Of a stretch of DNA of 64,000 nucleotides, positions 9,588-18,284 are shown piece after piece. The position numbers and the translations under genes are program-made. The notes beneath the pieces were generated by a model. It saw only the letters and a program-made list of their open reading frames with translations, did not search any database and had not been told where the DNA came from. The DNA is taken from positions 496,001 to 560,000 of the forward strand of contig CAVZTA010000006.1 in the NCBI GenBank assembly GCA_963778025.1, in the 5' to 3' direction. This DNA is from CAVZTA01 sp963778025 (GTDB taxonomy: Bacteria > Chloroflexota > Limnocylindria > Limnocylindrales > CSP1-4). Within the stretch, counting starts at the first letter, position 1; every line of letters starts with the position of its first letter.

Positions 9588-10682
9588 ATGTTCGCGACGT
9601 TCGCCGGCGGCTATCCCCGCAAGCCGTTGCCTGCCCAGCCGGATCGGCTGGGCCAGGCAGAGGCGGACCTGCGCGCGGGCCGCATCGACGACGCCGCGTA
9701 TCGCATCGTGGCGGACGCCTTCGTGCGCGAGGTCCTCGACGAGATGGCCGTCGTGGCGCTGGGCATCGTGGGCGACGGTGGCGTGCGGTCGGCCGACCGA
9801 TCCGTGCCGTGGATCCGCGGCCTCGCGGGGCTCCAGGCCGGTGAGCGCGTCGCGCTGGCCGACGGCGAGGTGGTGACCCGCCCGGTCGTGAGCGGCGGGG
9901 TGCGCTGGCACGCGCCGGTGCTGGTCGGCGACTGGACCTTCGCGAGCCAGGCGTCGGAGCTGATCGTCAAGCAGACGTTGCTCGGCCCGTACACCCTCGC
10001 CGCGCTCTCCGAGCCGACCGACCGACGGCGTCGCACGGCCCTCGCCACGGCGCTCGGTGAGGCGCAGGGTGAGGAGGTCCGCGCGCTGGCGGCGGCAGGC
10101 TGCACGATGATCGAGATCGACGAGCCGTCGGCCACGGCGATCGGCGACGACGACGCCGAGTGGCGGGTGTTCCGGGCGGCACAGGAGCGCCTCACCGCGG
10201 GGCTGGATGCGACCGCTGGGCCGCACCTGTCACTGGGGTTGTGGGGCGGCGCCATCGACCCGCGCGGTCATGCGGCGCTCATCGACCCGGCCTATCGCAG
10301 TTACCTCGTCGACGTGCTCGCCGGACCGACCGCCTGGCGGTTCATCGATGCGGTCCCGCCCGAGCGCGGGATCATCGCCGGGGCCGGCGATGCCAGCACG
10401 GAGCGCCTCGACGAGACCGAGGTCCTCGTATGGGCGATGGCGTGGGCCGCGCAGGGCGGCCGCGGCCAGCTGCGGGTCGGGGTGGCCCCCAACGGGAGCC
10501 TGGCCTCGATCGATCGGCACTTCGCCCATCGCAAATGCCTCCGCCTCGGGGAAGCGGTCCGGATCGCCCGGATGGGGCCGCTCCAGGACGTCGCGGAGGC
10601 GCTCGACGAGACGCCGATCGAAAGTCGGATGCCTGAGCTGCGGAGGATGGCCGCAGCCGTCCAGGACGCACGGGGCCCATGA
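9588..10682 (+). CDS. Cobalamin-independent methionine synthase (MetE C-terminal)-like protein lacking Cys zinc ligands
   Basis: A 364-residue UROD/MetE-like TIM-barrel protein resembling the catalytic half of MetE. ATG 9588 has a GAGGAG ribosome site 14 bases after the permease stop. The family zinc ligands are partly missing: the HxC position reads PHLSLGLWGG (His kept, Cys replaced by Ser), and the region of the last ligand, normally PDCGL, reads PNGSLAS. Methionine synthesis is therefore doubtful. Its place between permease and binding protein of an importer suggests catabolic cleavage or C1/thiol chemistry on the imported compound, but this is inference. Confidence 0.7.
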   Translation: MFATFAGGYPRKPLPAQPDRLGQAEADLRAGRIDDAAYRIVADAFVREVLDEMAVVALGIVGDGGVRSADRSVPWIRGLAGLQAGERVALADGEVVTRPVVSGGVRWHAPVLVGDWTFASQASELIVKQTLLGPYTLAALSEPTDRRRRTALATALGEAQGEEVRALAAAGCTMIEIDEPSATAIGDDDAEWRVFRAAQERLTAGLDATAGPHLSLGLWGGAIDPRGHAALIDPAYRSYLVDVLAGPTAWRFIDAVPPERGIIAGAGDASTERLDETEVLVWAMAWAAQGGRGQLRVGVAPNGSLASIDRHFAHRKCLRLGEAVRIARMGPLQDVAEALDETPIESRMPELRRMAAAVQDARGP

Positions 10683-10710
10683 TGCCTATGTGGGCATGAG
10701 GCACCCGCGC

Positions 10711-10735
10711 GGGCGACGCGACGAGCGTCGCGCCC
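10711..10735 (+). other. Intercistronic stem-loop before the binding-protein gene
   Basis: CGCGAC-GAGC-GTCGCG (10717-10732), extended across a small bulge by GGG/CCC, forms a GC-rich hairpin between the MetE-like gene and the binding-protein gene. Such hairpins often stabilise or partly terminate messages so that the binding protein is made in excess. No T-run follows. Confidence 0.45.
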
Positions 10736-10766
10736 GTCACCCAGCGGTCGAGTGAGGAGGAGAAGC

Positions 10767-12225
10767 ATGGCAGACATGGATCGAGACACCCAAGCAGCCC
10801 GAGAGCGAGCTGCTCGAACGTCGCATCTCGCGGCGCGTCGTCCTGCAGAGCGGCTTGTTCGCGAGCGGCGCGGCGTTCCTTGCCGCATGCGGTGCGGCGA
10901 CCCCATCGGCGTCCACGGCCCCGAGCGCCGCCGCCAGCAGTGCGGCGGCCCCCAGCACCGCCGCCAGCAGCGCACCGCCTTCGGCCTCGGCGACACCCGT
11001 CGCTGAGGACTTCTCGGGCGTCACGCTCCACAACTTCACCGGCGGCTACATGATCCCGTGGCTGGACGCGGGCACCGCCAAGTGGAAGGAGGAGACGAAG
11101 GGCGACGCGACCCAGGACAACGTCACCTTCGAAGAGAAGCAGATCAAGCAGGCCGGCATCATCGCGACGCAGGACCCGTCGTACGACATGATGTACACGA
11201 CGTCCGCGTACGGCTACATCCCGAAGTTCGGCAAGCGCCTGCTGCTGCCCGTGACCGAGGACGTCTTCGGCGACCTCAGCGACTTCTTCGACAACGCCAA
11301 GGCCGCGCTCACGACCGACGACGGCGTGTTGCGCGCCCTGCCCCTGTACGCCAGCCCCGCGGTCTGGAGCTGGAACAAGAAGCTGTTCGAGAAGATCGGC
11401 GAGGACCCGGAGAACCCGCCGGACAACTATCCGGACCTGTTCAAGCTCGTCGACAAGTTCAAGGCGCAGAAGATCATCCCGAGCATCCAGCCCTGGCTGG
11501 CCACGCAGGCGATCCTCTTCGCCCAGCTGTACTTCACCTACATCTGGAACTCGACCGGCAAGCCCATGTTCAGCCCGGACTTCACCCAGGTCGGGTTCGA
11601 CAACGACGAGGGCAAGGAGGTCTTCTCGGTCATCGAGCAGGGCTTCAAGAGCGGGTGGTGGGACCCGCAGTACATGAACCTCGAGAACGAGCACGACGCG
11701 TACAAGATCTTCGGCGAAGGCAACGTGGCCGCCGTCCGCAACAGCGAGAGCCCCATCCTGACGGGGGCGATGGAGATCCAGAGCGACACCCACGGTGTAC
11801 GCCCGCAGCCCGGCTACCGGCCCGCCACCAGCGGCTCCACGGGCGGCCCCGACGGTCTCGGGGTCAGCAAGTTCTCGGCACAGCAGGACGCGTCCTGGAG
11901 TTGGGCGAAGCGGACCTTCTCGAAAGAGATCGGCCTCGCCGCGGCCACCACCGTCAAGGACAGCACCGGGGCGCTCGTGCTCTATCCCGTCGCCATGACG
12001 TCAGTCGCGACGGATCCCAAGACCATCGAGGCACAGCCGCTCCAGCCCGTCTATGTCGAGCAGAACAAGTTCCAGACCGACCCCTGGTCGACGCCGTACG
12101 ACACGACGCCGGTGTTCAACGAGGTCATCTCCAAGATGATCAGCGGCGAATACGACGCGGCGAAGGGCCACGAGGCGGCCGTCAAGGGCTGCAACGACAT
12201 CATCATCAAGTACCTGTCTTCGTAG
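10767..12225 (+). CDS. Extracellular solute-binding lipoprotein of the carbohydrate ABC importer (frameshift near 10790)
   Basis: Family 1-type binding protein of about 485 residues. The ATG at 10767 has a strong GGAGGAG ribosome site, but the frame must shift near 10790 (an ACCC run) to reach the conserved body. After the shift a Tat-like leader RRISRRVVLQSG and lipobox FLAACG appear, followed by an Ala/Ser/Pro linker and the mature domain from about SGVTLHNFTGGY. Without the shift the body could start only at TTG 10855, inside the signal peptide. It should sit on the outer face of the membrane and deliver substrate to the fused permease. It is the last gene of the importer operon, followed by two hairpins. 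Confidence 0.85.
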
Positions 12226-12238
12226 ACCCCAGCCGGCG

Positions 12239-12304
12239 CGCCGGATCCGTCGATCCGGCGTTCCGCAACGACGCGGCCCCGTCCCTCCCCTCGGGCGGGG
12301 CCGC
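12239..12304 (+). terminator. Tandem hairpins ending the ABC importer operon
   Basis: Two stem-loops follow the stop codon at 12225. The first is CGCCGGATC-cgtc-GATCCGGCG (12239-12260), a perfect 9-bp stem. The second (12273-12304) pairs GCGGCCCCG with CGGGGCCGC and extends inward by a wobble and two further pairs. Neither is followed by a clear T-run, so termination may be partial or Rho-assisted. Confidence 0.65.
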
Positions 12305-12357
12305 GACGCATCTGACCTTGCCGACCATGCCATGACGCGCCGAGGCGCCGGAACCAC

Positions 12358-14076
12358 GTGACCCCCGGCATCCCGAGTGTCGAGCCCGCACCCGCCGCGC
12401 CGGTCTCGTTCCGGCACCGGTTCGGTCGGCGGCTGGTCGTCGCGGCGGTCGTCGCCGTGGTCGCCGGCGGCGCCGTCGTCGCGGCGATGGCCCGGAGTGG
12501 CGGCCCAGCGAACGACCACGCCATGTGCGTCGACGTCGCGCACGATGCCGGCCTCGACTTCGTCGGCGACCCCGGGCCGGTGTTCCCCGCGCAGAACGCC
12601 TACGGCACGCTGATGCAACAGAACATGGGCAACGGCGCCGCCGTCGGCGACATCGACGGCGATGGCTACCTCGACGTGCTGCTGCTCGGCCAGGCCGGCC
12701 ACGCGTCGCGGCTGTTCCACAACGATCCGGCACCGGGCGGCGGTCGTCGCTTCAGCGACGTGACCGAGGCCGCGGGCCTGGGCGGCGTCACCTCGAACGC
12801 GCGCGTCGCCCAGTTCGTCGACCTCGCCGGCACCGGCCGGCCGGACCTCGTGATCGCGGCCGACTACGAGCCAGGCGGCCCAGGCGGACCGTCGCAGATC
12901 TTCCGCAACGACGGCGCCGGCCACTTCACCGACGTCACCGCCGGCTCGGGCTTCGATCCGACCGGGTACATCGTCGGTGGCATGGCCCTGGCCGACTACG
13001 ACCACTCCGGTCACCCGAGCATCTGGCTCAGCTACTGGACCAACGAGGGCGCATCGGACCCGGGACGGACGGAGATCAAGGGCCTCTTCCCGGGCTCCAA
13101 CCGGCTCTACCGCAACGTCGGCGACTACCGCTTCGAGGACGTCACCGGATCGATGGGCGCACAGGGCTACCACGGCGACAGCTTCACGGCGGTCTTCGCG
13201 GACTTCACCGACGACGGGCTGCCCGACATCTACCAGGCCAACGACAACCGCCCGGACCGGTTCTACGAGAACCTGGGTGGCGGGACGTTCCGCGATCCGG
13301 GCTACCGGAGCGGGCTGACGCGTGTCGGCAACAGCATGGGCGTCGCGACGACCGTGGATCCCGACGGGAACCTGGCGCTGTTCATCACCCACATCACCGA
13401 TCCGAGCGGGCTCTTCGGCAGCAATATCGGCAATACGCTCATGCGCTACGACCGGGACACGGAGGGCATCCACTTCCGCGATTCGATCGCGGACACCGGC
13501 CTCATCGACACCGCCTGGGGCTGGGGGAATGCCTTCGTCGACATGGACCTCGACGGCGACCCGGACGTCTACGCGGTCCAGGGCATGGACGCCTACGTCG
13601 CGGGCAAGAGCGAGCCGCTCGCGTCGGCCACGTCGAAGCTGTTCCTCGACGACGGGACCGGCGCGCACTACACGACCGCCGCCGGGACGGGCTGCGACGT
13701 GCCGGGCGACCAGCGCGCGCTCGTGGTGTTCGACTACGACCGCGACGGGGCGCCCGACCTCCTCGTGACCCAGGTCGCCGCACCGACGATGCTGCTCCAC
13801 AACCAGACCGCGGGCCGGCATGCGCTGACCGTCGCGCCGACGGGCGCCGGAGACCCGGGGATCGATGCCCGGATCACCGTCACGGCCGGCGGCCGGACCA
13901 CGACACAGCTGCTGCTCGCGGGTGGCAGCTACCTGGCCGGGCCGCCGCGCGAGGCGTACTTCGGGCTGGGCGACGCGACGGTCGCGGACGTGGTCCGCAT
14001 CGCGTGGGCCGACGGGACGACCACGGAGCTGCACGACGTGCCCGCCGACCAGGTCCTGCGGGTGGCTCACGGATAG
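12358..14076 (+). CDS. CRTAC1/ASPIC-UnbV family protein with FG-GAP/VCBS repeats
   Basis: A 572-residue exported or membrane-anchored beta-propeller-type protein. One hydrophobic segment lies at about residues 26-45. FG-GAP/VCBS repeats with calcium-binding-like DxDGDGxxD motifs follow (DIDGDGYLD, DMDLDGDPD, DYDRDGAPD), and the C-terminus has an ASPIC/UnbV-type domain (DARITVTAGGRTTTQ... VRIAWADGTTTE). The GTG at 12358 is chosen because the signal anchor follows it; the ribosome site is weak. It is 12 bases upstream of the RnfD/UnbU-like membrane gene. The pair resembles UnbV/UnbU, known beside enediyne polyketide clusters but also widespread without them. Function is not established. Confidence 0.8.
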   Translation: MTPGIPSVEPAPAAPVSFRHRFGRRLVVAAVVAVVAGGAVVAAMARSGGPANDHAMCVDVAHDAGLDFVGDPGPVFPAQNAYGTLMQQNMGNGAAVGDIDGDGYLDVLLLGQAGHASRLFHNDPAPGGGRRFSDVTEAAGLGGVTSNARVAQFVDLAGTGRPDLVIAADYEPGGPGGPSQIFRNDGAGHFTDVTAGSGFDPTGYIVGGMALADYDHSGHPSIWLSYWTNEGASDPGRTEIKGLFPGSNRLYRNVGDYRFEDVTGSMGAQGYHGDSFTAVFADFTDDGLPDIYQANDNRPDRFYENLGGGTFRDPGYRSGLTRVGNSMGVATTVDPDGNLALFITHITDPSGLFGSNIGNTLMRYDRDTEGIHFRDSIADTGLIDTAWGWGNAFVDMDLDGDPDVYAVQGMDAYVAGKSEPLASATSKLFLDDGTGAHYTTAAGTGCDVPGDQRALVVFDYDRDGAPDLLVTQVAAPTMLLHNQTAGRHALTVAPTGAGDPGIDARITVTAGGRTTTQLLLAGGSYLAGPPREAYFGLGDATVADVVRIAWADGTTTELHDVPADQVLRVAHG

Positions 14077-14088
14077 GATGGCGGCCCG

Positions 14089-15735
14089 ATGACCGCCCCC
14101 ACCGCTCCCACGGCCCCGGCCGCGCGCACGCTGTCGTTCGGCGGGTCCACCTACCCGCTCGTGCTGCCCAACATCCGCGACCCGCGGCTCCACGTGGCGT
14201 CGGTGATCATCACGATCCACGTGCTGGGCCAGCTGGGCCTGGACTTCCAGGTCAGCGTGCCGCAGATCCTGGCCGCGATCGCGACCTGCTGGATCCTCGA
14301 GGTGGCGATCACCTTCCGCCAGGCTCGCGCGTTCGTGTGGCCCGCGAGCGCGATGCTCACCGGCAGCGGCGTGGCGCTCATCCTGCGGGTCGTCGGCACG
14401 CCGGACGATCCGTGGAGCTTCTACGCGTGGTGGGTGTTCGCGATCGTCGCGGGGCTGTCGCTGCTCACGAAGTACGTCATCAAGTACCACGGGTCGCACG
14501 TCTTCAACCCGTCGAACATCGGGCTGGTCATCACGTTCGTCGTGCTCGGCAGCTCGCGGGTGGAGCCGCTCGATTTCTGGTGGGGCCCGCTCGACATCTG
14601 GCTGGTCATCGCCTACGCCGTGATCCTGACCGGTGGGCTGCTGATCACCCGACGTCTCAAGCTGCTCGCGCTGGGCGCCACGTTCTGGGTCACGCTCGCC
14701 ATCGGGCTCGCGCTGCTCGCGGGCACCGGGCAGTGCATGACCGCGAACTGGGCGTTCGCGCCGGTCTGCGGGTTCGACTACTGGCGGGTCATCGTCACCT
14801 CGCCCGAGGTCCTCATCTTCCTGTTCTTCATGATCACGGACCCCAAGACCGCCCCGTCGGGACGCGTGGGACGGATCGTGTTCGGGGCGCTGGTCGGGAT
14901 CGCCAGCGTGCTGCTGATGGCGCCGCAGACCGATGAGTTCGGCACGAAGGTCGGGCTGCTGGCGGGGCTCGTCGTGATCTGCGCCGCCCGGCCGCTGCTC
15001 GACCGCGTGCTTCCCCGGCCCAAGTCGGAGGACGACCGGGTCGGGCGGTTCGCGTCACGGTGGGCGTTGGGCTCGGGCGCCGGCGCCGGGCGTGCCGCGC
15101 TGGGCATCGGGGCGACGGTCGCGCTCGTGCTCGTGCTCGGGGTCGGCGTCGTCGCGGCGGGCTCGCCGGCGCGCGGCCGGATCGTCCCGAACATCGACGA
15201 GGTCCTGAACCGCGTCCCGCATCACATCGACACGTCGACGCTGCCGGCGATCACCGTGGACGAGGACGTCACGTCGTACGACTTCCGGCTCATCGGGCCG
15301 GGCGCCGAGCAGCTCGTGGTCACGCTCGGCGAGAACCTGCTGCTCGAGAACGAGGCGCTCCTGCGGCGCGACGAGAGCATCCTGAGCGCCGTCGATCACG
15401 GCGACCGGCTGGCCGAGATGCAGGGTCGATACCGCGACGCCGTCGCGAGCGGCTCGACGACCGTGACGACCTACGACTTCGACGCGGTCCAGTTCTCGAT
15501 CATCCAGCCGTTCGGCGTCCAGAGCGGGCTCAGCCTGGGTCTTGACGCCACGGGCACCGCGACCCATACGACGTACGACGCGAACGGGAACGTGACCGCC
15601 ACCGCGAGCGAGCCGTTCGCCAACCTGTTCGTCATCCGGCGGGCGACCGGCGGTCGGTGGCTCAACGTGGCGGTGCTGCCGCCGAAGGTCGACGCGGCGG
15701 CGGCGCCCTCCCCGGGGACCTCGCCGGCGCCCTGA
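14089..15735 (+). CDS. UnbU/RnfD (NQR2)-like integral membrane protein with C-terminal exported domain
   Basis: A 548-residue protein with about nine membrane segments in residues 30-320 and a C-terminal extracytoplasmic domain from about residue 345. Segments such as HVFNPSNIGLVITF and FFMITDPKTAPSGRVGRI resemble NqrB/RnfD, membrane subunits of redox-driven ion pumps that normally bind FMN covalently through a Thr in an S-G-A-T motif. I do not see that motif, so flavin binding is uncertain. ATG 14089 follows the UnbV-like gene directly. A TAGGAT box nine bases upstream of the start could give a separate short-leader transcript. A role in membrane electron transfer together with the UnbV-like partner is plausible. 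Confidence 0.75.
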   Translation: MTAPTAPTAPAARTLSFGGSTYPLVLPNIRDPRLHVASVIITIHVLGQLGLDFQVSVPQILAAIATCWILEVAITFRQARAFVWPASAMLTGSGVALILRVVGTPDDPWSFYAWWVFAIVAGLSLLTKYVIKYHGSHVFNPSNIGLVITFVVLGSSRVEPLDFWWGPLDIWLVIAYAVILTGGLLITRRLKLLALGATFWVTLAIGLALLAGTGQCMTANWAFAPVCGFDYWRVIVTSPEVLIFLFFMITDPKTAPSGRVGRIVFGALVGIASVLLMAPQTDEFGTKVGLLAGLVVICAARPLLDRVLPRPKSEDDRVGRFASRWALGSGAGAGRAALGIGATVALVLVLGVGVVAAGSPARGRIVPNIDEVLNRVPHHIDTSTLPAITVDEDVTSYDFRLIGPGAEQLVVTLGENLLLENEALLRRDESILSAVDHGDRLAEMQGRYRDAVASGSTTVTTYDFDAVQFSIIQPFGVQSGLSLGLDATGTATHTTYDANGNVTATASEPFANLFVIRRATGGRWLNVAVLPPKVDAAAAPSPGTSPAP

Positions 15736-15776
15736 GCGGCTTCGGTGTCCTGTCCTCACGGTGGGCTCCGGCGCGT

Positions 15777-15843
15777 CCACCACCGAGCGGTGGCCCGACG
15801 ACTGACCGGGGGCTCCGTCGGCGGACCCACCACCGGGCGGTGG
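15777..15843 (+). terminator. Two directly repeated hairpin units downstream of the UnbU-like gene
   Basis: The 17-base element CCACCACCGRGCGGTGG occurs at 15777-15793 and again at 15827-15843, 50 bases apart. Each folds as CCACC-loop-GGTGG. They lie between the stop of the UnbU-like gene and the next promoter, so a tandem termination function is likely, although T-runs are absent. Confidence 0.55.
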
Positions 15844-15891
15844 CCGCGGTGGCCGCTGCGCGGCGAGGGCGGCGGATCGCGCGTCCGCGGC

Positions 15892-15929
15892 TTGACCGCC
15901 GTTCCGCCACCTCCTAGATTGTCGACAAT
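15892..15929 (+). promoter_or_regulatory. Promoter with overlapping GntR operator for the hydroxy-acid oxidase operon
   Basis: TTGACC (15892-15897), a 17-base spacer and TAGATT (15915-15920) form a promoter whose -10 box overlaps the perfect palindrome ATTGTCGACAAT (15918-15929). This duplicates the arrangement at 6404-6442, which argues that one FCD-type regulator controls both operons. Confidence 0.75.
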
Positions 15930-15980
15930 CGACATTCCGTCGCCCGTCGCTGTCGACCCACGTTCCCCGTCGCGCCCGAG

Positions 15981-17036
15981 GTGTGCTCGCCCGTGTCCGC
16001 GTCCCTGATCGACCGTCTGGATCCCGGCGCCTTCGCCGAGGTCGCCCGCCACGTCCTGGATCGCCCGACGTACGACTGGATCGCGTCCGGGAGCGGCGAC
16101 GCGCTGTCCCTGCGGGACAACGAGGCCGCCTACTCGCGCTGGCGCTTCCGGCCGAGCGTCCTTGTCGATGTCGCGACCGTGAGCACGAAGACCACGCTGC
16201 TGGGCGCGGAGGTGGCGGCGCCCATCGGGGTCGCGCCGATGGGCCTCCAGAAGGGGATCCACCCCGACGGCGAGCTCGCGATGGGCGAGGGCGTCGCGCG
16301 CGTCGGTGGCCTCGTCATCGCCGCCGTGAACGCCACGGTCAGCGTCGACGACGTCGCCAAGGCGAATCCCGGGCTGCCGTTCTGGCTCCAGCTCTACAAC
16401 TGGGACGATCGGGACGCCCTGGCCGGCGTCATCGCCCGGGCCGAGGAGGCGGGCTGCCGGGCGATCGTGCCGCTCGTGAATACCCCCATCGGCGTCTCGC
16501 ACACGCCGTGGCACGTGGGCTTCCGCGGCCTGCCGGCCGGCGTGACGTTCGCCCACTTCAAGACGTCGCCCGACCTGACCCCGTCGAACACGTGGGAGTA
16601 CCTGGAGTGGCTGGCCGGCCGCACCAGCCTGCCCATCGTGCCCAAGGGCGTCATGACCGGTGAGGACGCGGCCCGTGCCATCGATGCGGGCGCGAAGGGC
16701 ATCCTCGTCTCGAACCACGGTGGCCGCCAGCTGTCCCGGTCGCTCGCCACGATCGACGCGCTGCCCGACGTCGTCGCCGGCGCGGCGGGTCGTGCGGAGG
16801 TCTACGTCGACGGTGGGATCCGGACCGGCAGCGACGTCCTGGTGGCGCTCGCGCTCGGTGCGCGCGCGGCGTTCGTGGGCCGGCCGGCAGCGTGGGGCCT
16901 GGCGCTCGGCGGCGCCGACGGCGTCGCCCGCGTGCTGGACACGATGCGCCAGACGCTGGCCGACGATGCGGGCCTGTGCGGCATCGCCGACGTGACCGCG
17001 ATCCCGTCCGGCGTCGTCGTCCGCGGACCGGCGTAG
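15981..17036 (+). CDS. FMN-dependent alpha-hydroxy-acid oxidase/dehydrogenase
   Basis: A 351-residue TIM-barrel flavoenzyme of the glycolate oxidase/lactate monooxygenase family, oxidising an L-2-hydroxy acid to a 2-oxo acid. Family residues are visible: Tyr in TYDWIASGSGDA, Tyr in FWLQLYNWDD, Lys in IVPKGVMT, the active His and Arg in VSNHGGRQLS, and the phosphate-binding GGIRTGSDVL. GTG 15981 is used; GTG 15993 is an equally good start. It leads an operon that continues with an enolase-superfamily enzyme, a Gfo/Idh/MocA dehydrogenase, a 2-hydroxyacid dehydrogenase, a second enolase-superfamily enzyme and a GNAT. Confidence 0.88.
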   Translation: MCSPVSASLIDRLDPGAFAEVARHVLDRPTYDWIASGSGDALSLRDNEAAYSRWRFRPSVLVDVATVSTKTTLLGAEVAAPIGVAPMGLQKGIHPDGELAMGEGVARVGGLVIAAVNATVSVDDVAKANPGLPFWLQLYNWDDRDALAGVIARAEEAGCRAIVPLVNTPIGVSHTPWHVGFRGLPAGVTFAHFKTSPDLTPSNTWEYLEWLAGRTSLPIVPKGVMTGEDAARAIDAGAKGILVSNHGGRQLSRSLATIDALPDVVAGAAGRAEVYVDGGIRTGSDVLVALALGARAAFVGRPAAWGLALGGADGVARVLDTMRQTLADDAGLCGIADVTAIPSGVVVRGPA

Positions 17037-17047
17037 CGCTCCTCGCG

Positions 17048-18277
17048 ATGCGGGTCACCGCGGTCCGGACCGCGCTCGTCACGGCGCCCTGGACGGGCGA
17101 CCCGTCGTGGGTCGGCGGGGCGGCGTTCGAGCGCACGGCGGCCCTCGTGATCGTCGAGACGGACGAGGGGATCACCGGCCTCGGCGAACCGATCATGGGC
17201 TACTTCCACGCGGACGTGGTCCCGCCGCTCATCGACTACCACGCCCGACTGCTGATCGACCTCCGGCTCGATCCCACCCGTCCCGAGGCGGCCTTCCGGG
17301 AGCTGTACCAGCGCTCGCTCTGGTGGGGCCGGACCGGGCTCGGGCTGAGCGTGCTCGGTGGCCTCGAGATGGCGCTCTGGGACATCGCCGGCAAGGCGGC
17401 CGGCCGCCCGGTCCACGAGCTGCTGGGTGGGCCGGCGCACGATCGCCTGCCGCTGTACGCGTCGGGTGGGACGGGGACGTGGCCGATCGATCGGACGGTG
17501 GAGCAGGCGCGTCGCTACGTCGATCTCGGGTTCCGCGGCCTGAAGCTCGGCACCGGGATCGACGGCCGGCCGGGCGGCTACACGACCGCGCCCGGCGATC
17601 CGCCGTACGGCACGTGGTACGCGGGCACGACCGCCCAGCGGATCGCCGACGAGCGCGCCAAGTTCGGCGCGCTGCGCGAGGCGCTCGGGCCCGACATCGA
17701 GCTCGCGACCGACGCCCACGCCGTCCAGGTCCGCGAGCCCTGGTCACGCGCGACCGCGCTCGACCTGGCGCATGCGCTCGAGGCGTTCGATCTGCTGTTC
17801 TTCGAGGAGCCGCTCCGTTACGACGACCCGGACGGCTACGCGGAGCTGCGCCGCCGGACGCGCGTGCCCATCGCGGGCGGCGAGTGCCTCACCGGCGTCG
17901 CCGAGTTCCGTGACTGGCTGGCCAAGGGCGCCCTCGACTTCGTCCAGCCCGATGCGACGCACGTCGGCGGGGTCGGCGTCTGCCGGGACGTCGCGCGGCT
18001 GGCGGAGCAGCACGGCGTCGGGCTGATCGTCCACACCGGCGCGGCGATCGGCCCCGGGCTGATGGCCAACCTCCACGTCGCATTCGCCAGCCCGAACAGC
18101 CGGTTCGTGGAGTACGCCATCGCGCCCGACAACCTGCGCGCGGAGCTGCTCGCGGAGCCGGTCGTCCTCGTCGACGGCTTCGTGGGCCGGCCCACCGCGC
18201 CCGGGCTGGGCGTCTCGCTGCCGCCCGACTTCGAGGCGCGCTATCCGTTCAAGCCGGGCATCGTGGAGTACGCGTGA
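17048..18277 (+). CDS. Enolase-superfamily (MR/MLE) enzyme
   Basis: A 409-residue member of the mandelate racemase branch. Lys166 (LKLGTG) is the likely base, with metal ligands Asp222 (LATDAHA), Glu253/254 (FFEEPL) and Glu279 (AGGECL), then Asp302 (VQPDATHVGG) and His329 (LIVHTG). ATG 17048 is 11 bases after the oxidase stop. It most resembles 43552-44797 in this window, sharing the long loop after the lysine and a similar C-terminus. Dehydration or epimerisation of a sugar acid is likely; the substrate is unknown. Confidence 0.85.
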   Translation: MRVTAVRTALVTAPWTGDPSWVGGAAFERTAALVIVETDEGITGLGEPIMGYFHADVVPPLIDYHARLLIDLRLDPTRPEAAFRELYQRSLWWGRTGLGLSVLGGLEMALWDIAGKAAGRPVHELLGGPAHDRLPLYASGGTGTWPIDRTVEQARRYVDLGFRGLKLGTGIDGRPGGYTTAPGDPPYGTWYAGTTAQRIADERAKFGALREALGPDIELATDAHAVQVREPWSRATALDLAHALEAFDLLFFEEPLRYDDPDGYAELRRRTRVPIAGGECLTGVAEFRDWLAKGALDFVQPDATHVGGVGVCRDVARLAEQHGVGLIVHTGAAIGPGLMANLHVAFASPNSRFVEYAIAPDNLRAELLAEPVVLVDGFVGRPTAPGLGVSLPPDFEARYPFKPGIVEYA

Positions 18278-18284
18278 GGGTGGC

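Noticed and set aside
12001..14499. An 832-codon minus-strand open frame opposite the UnbV-like gene
   Set aside because: Shadow of the repeat-rich UnbV-like gene; no start signal and no recognisable domain.
12358..15735. Enediyne biosynthetic cluster
   Set aside because: UnbV/UnbU-like genes alone are not diagnostic; no enediyne polyketide synthase or other cassette gene occurs in the window.
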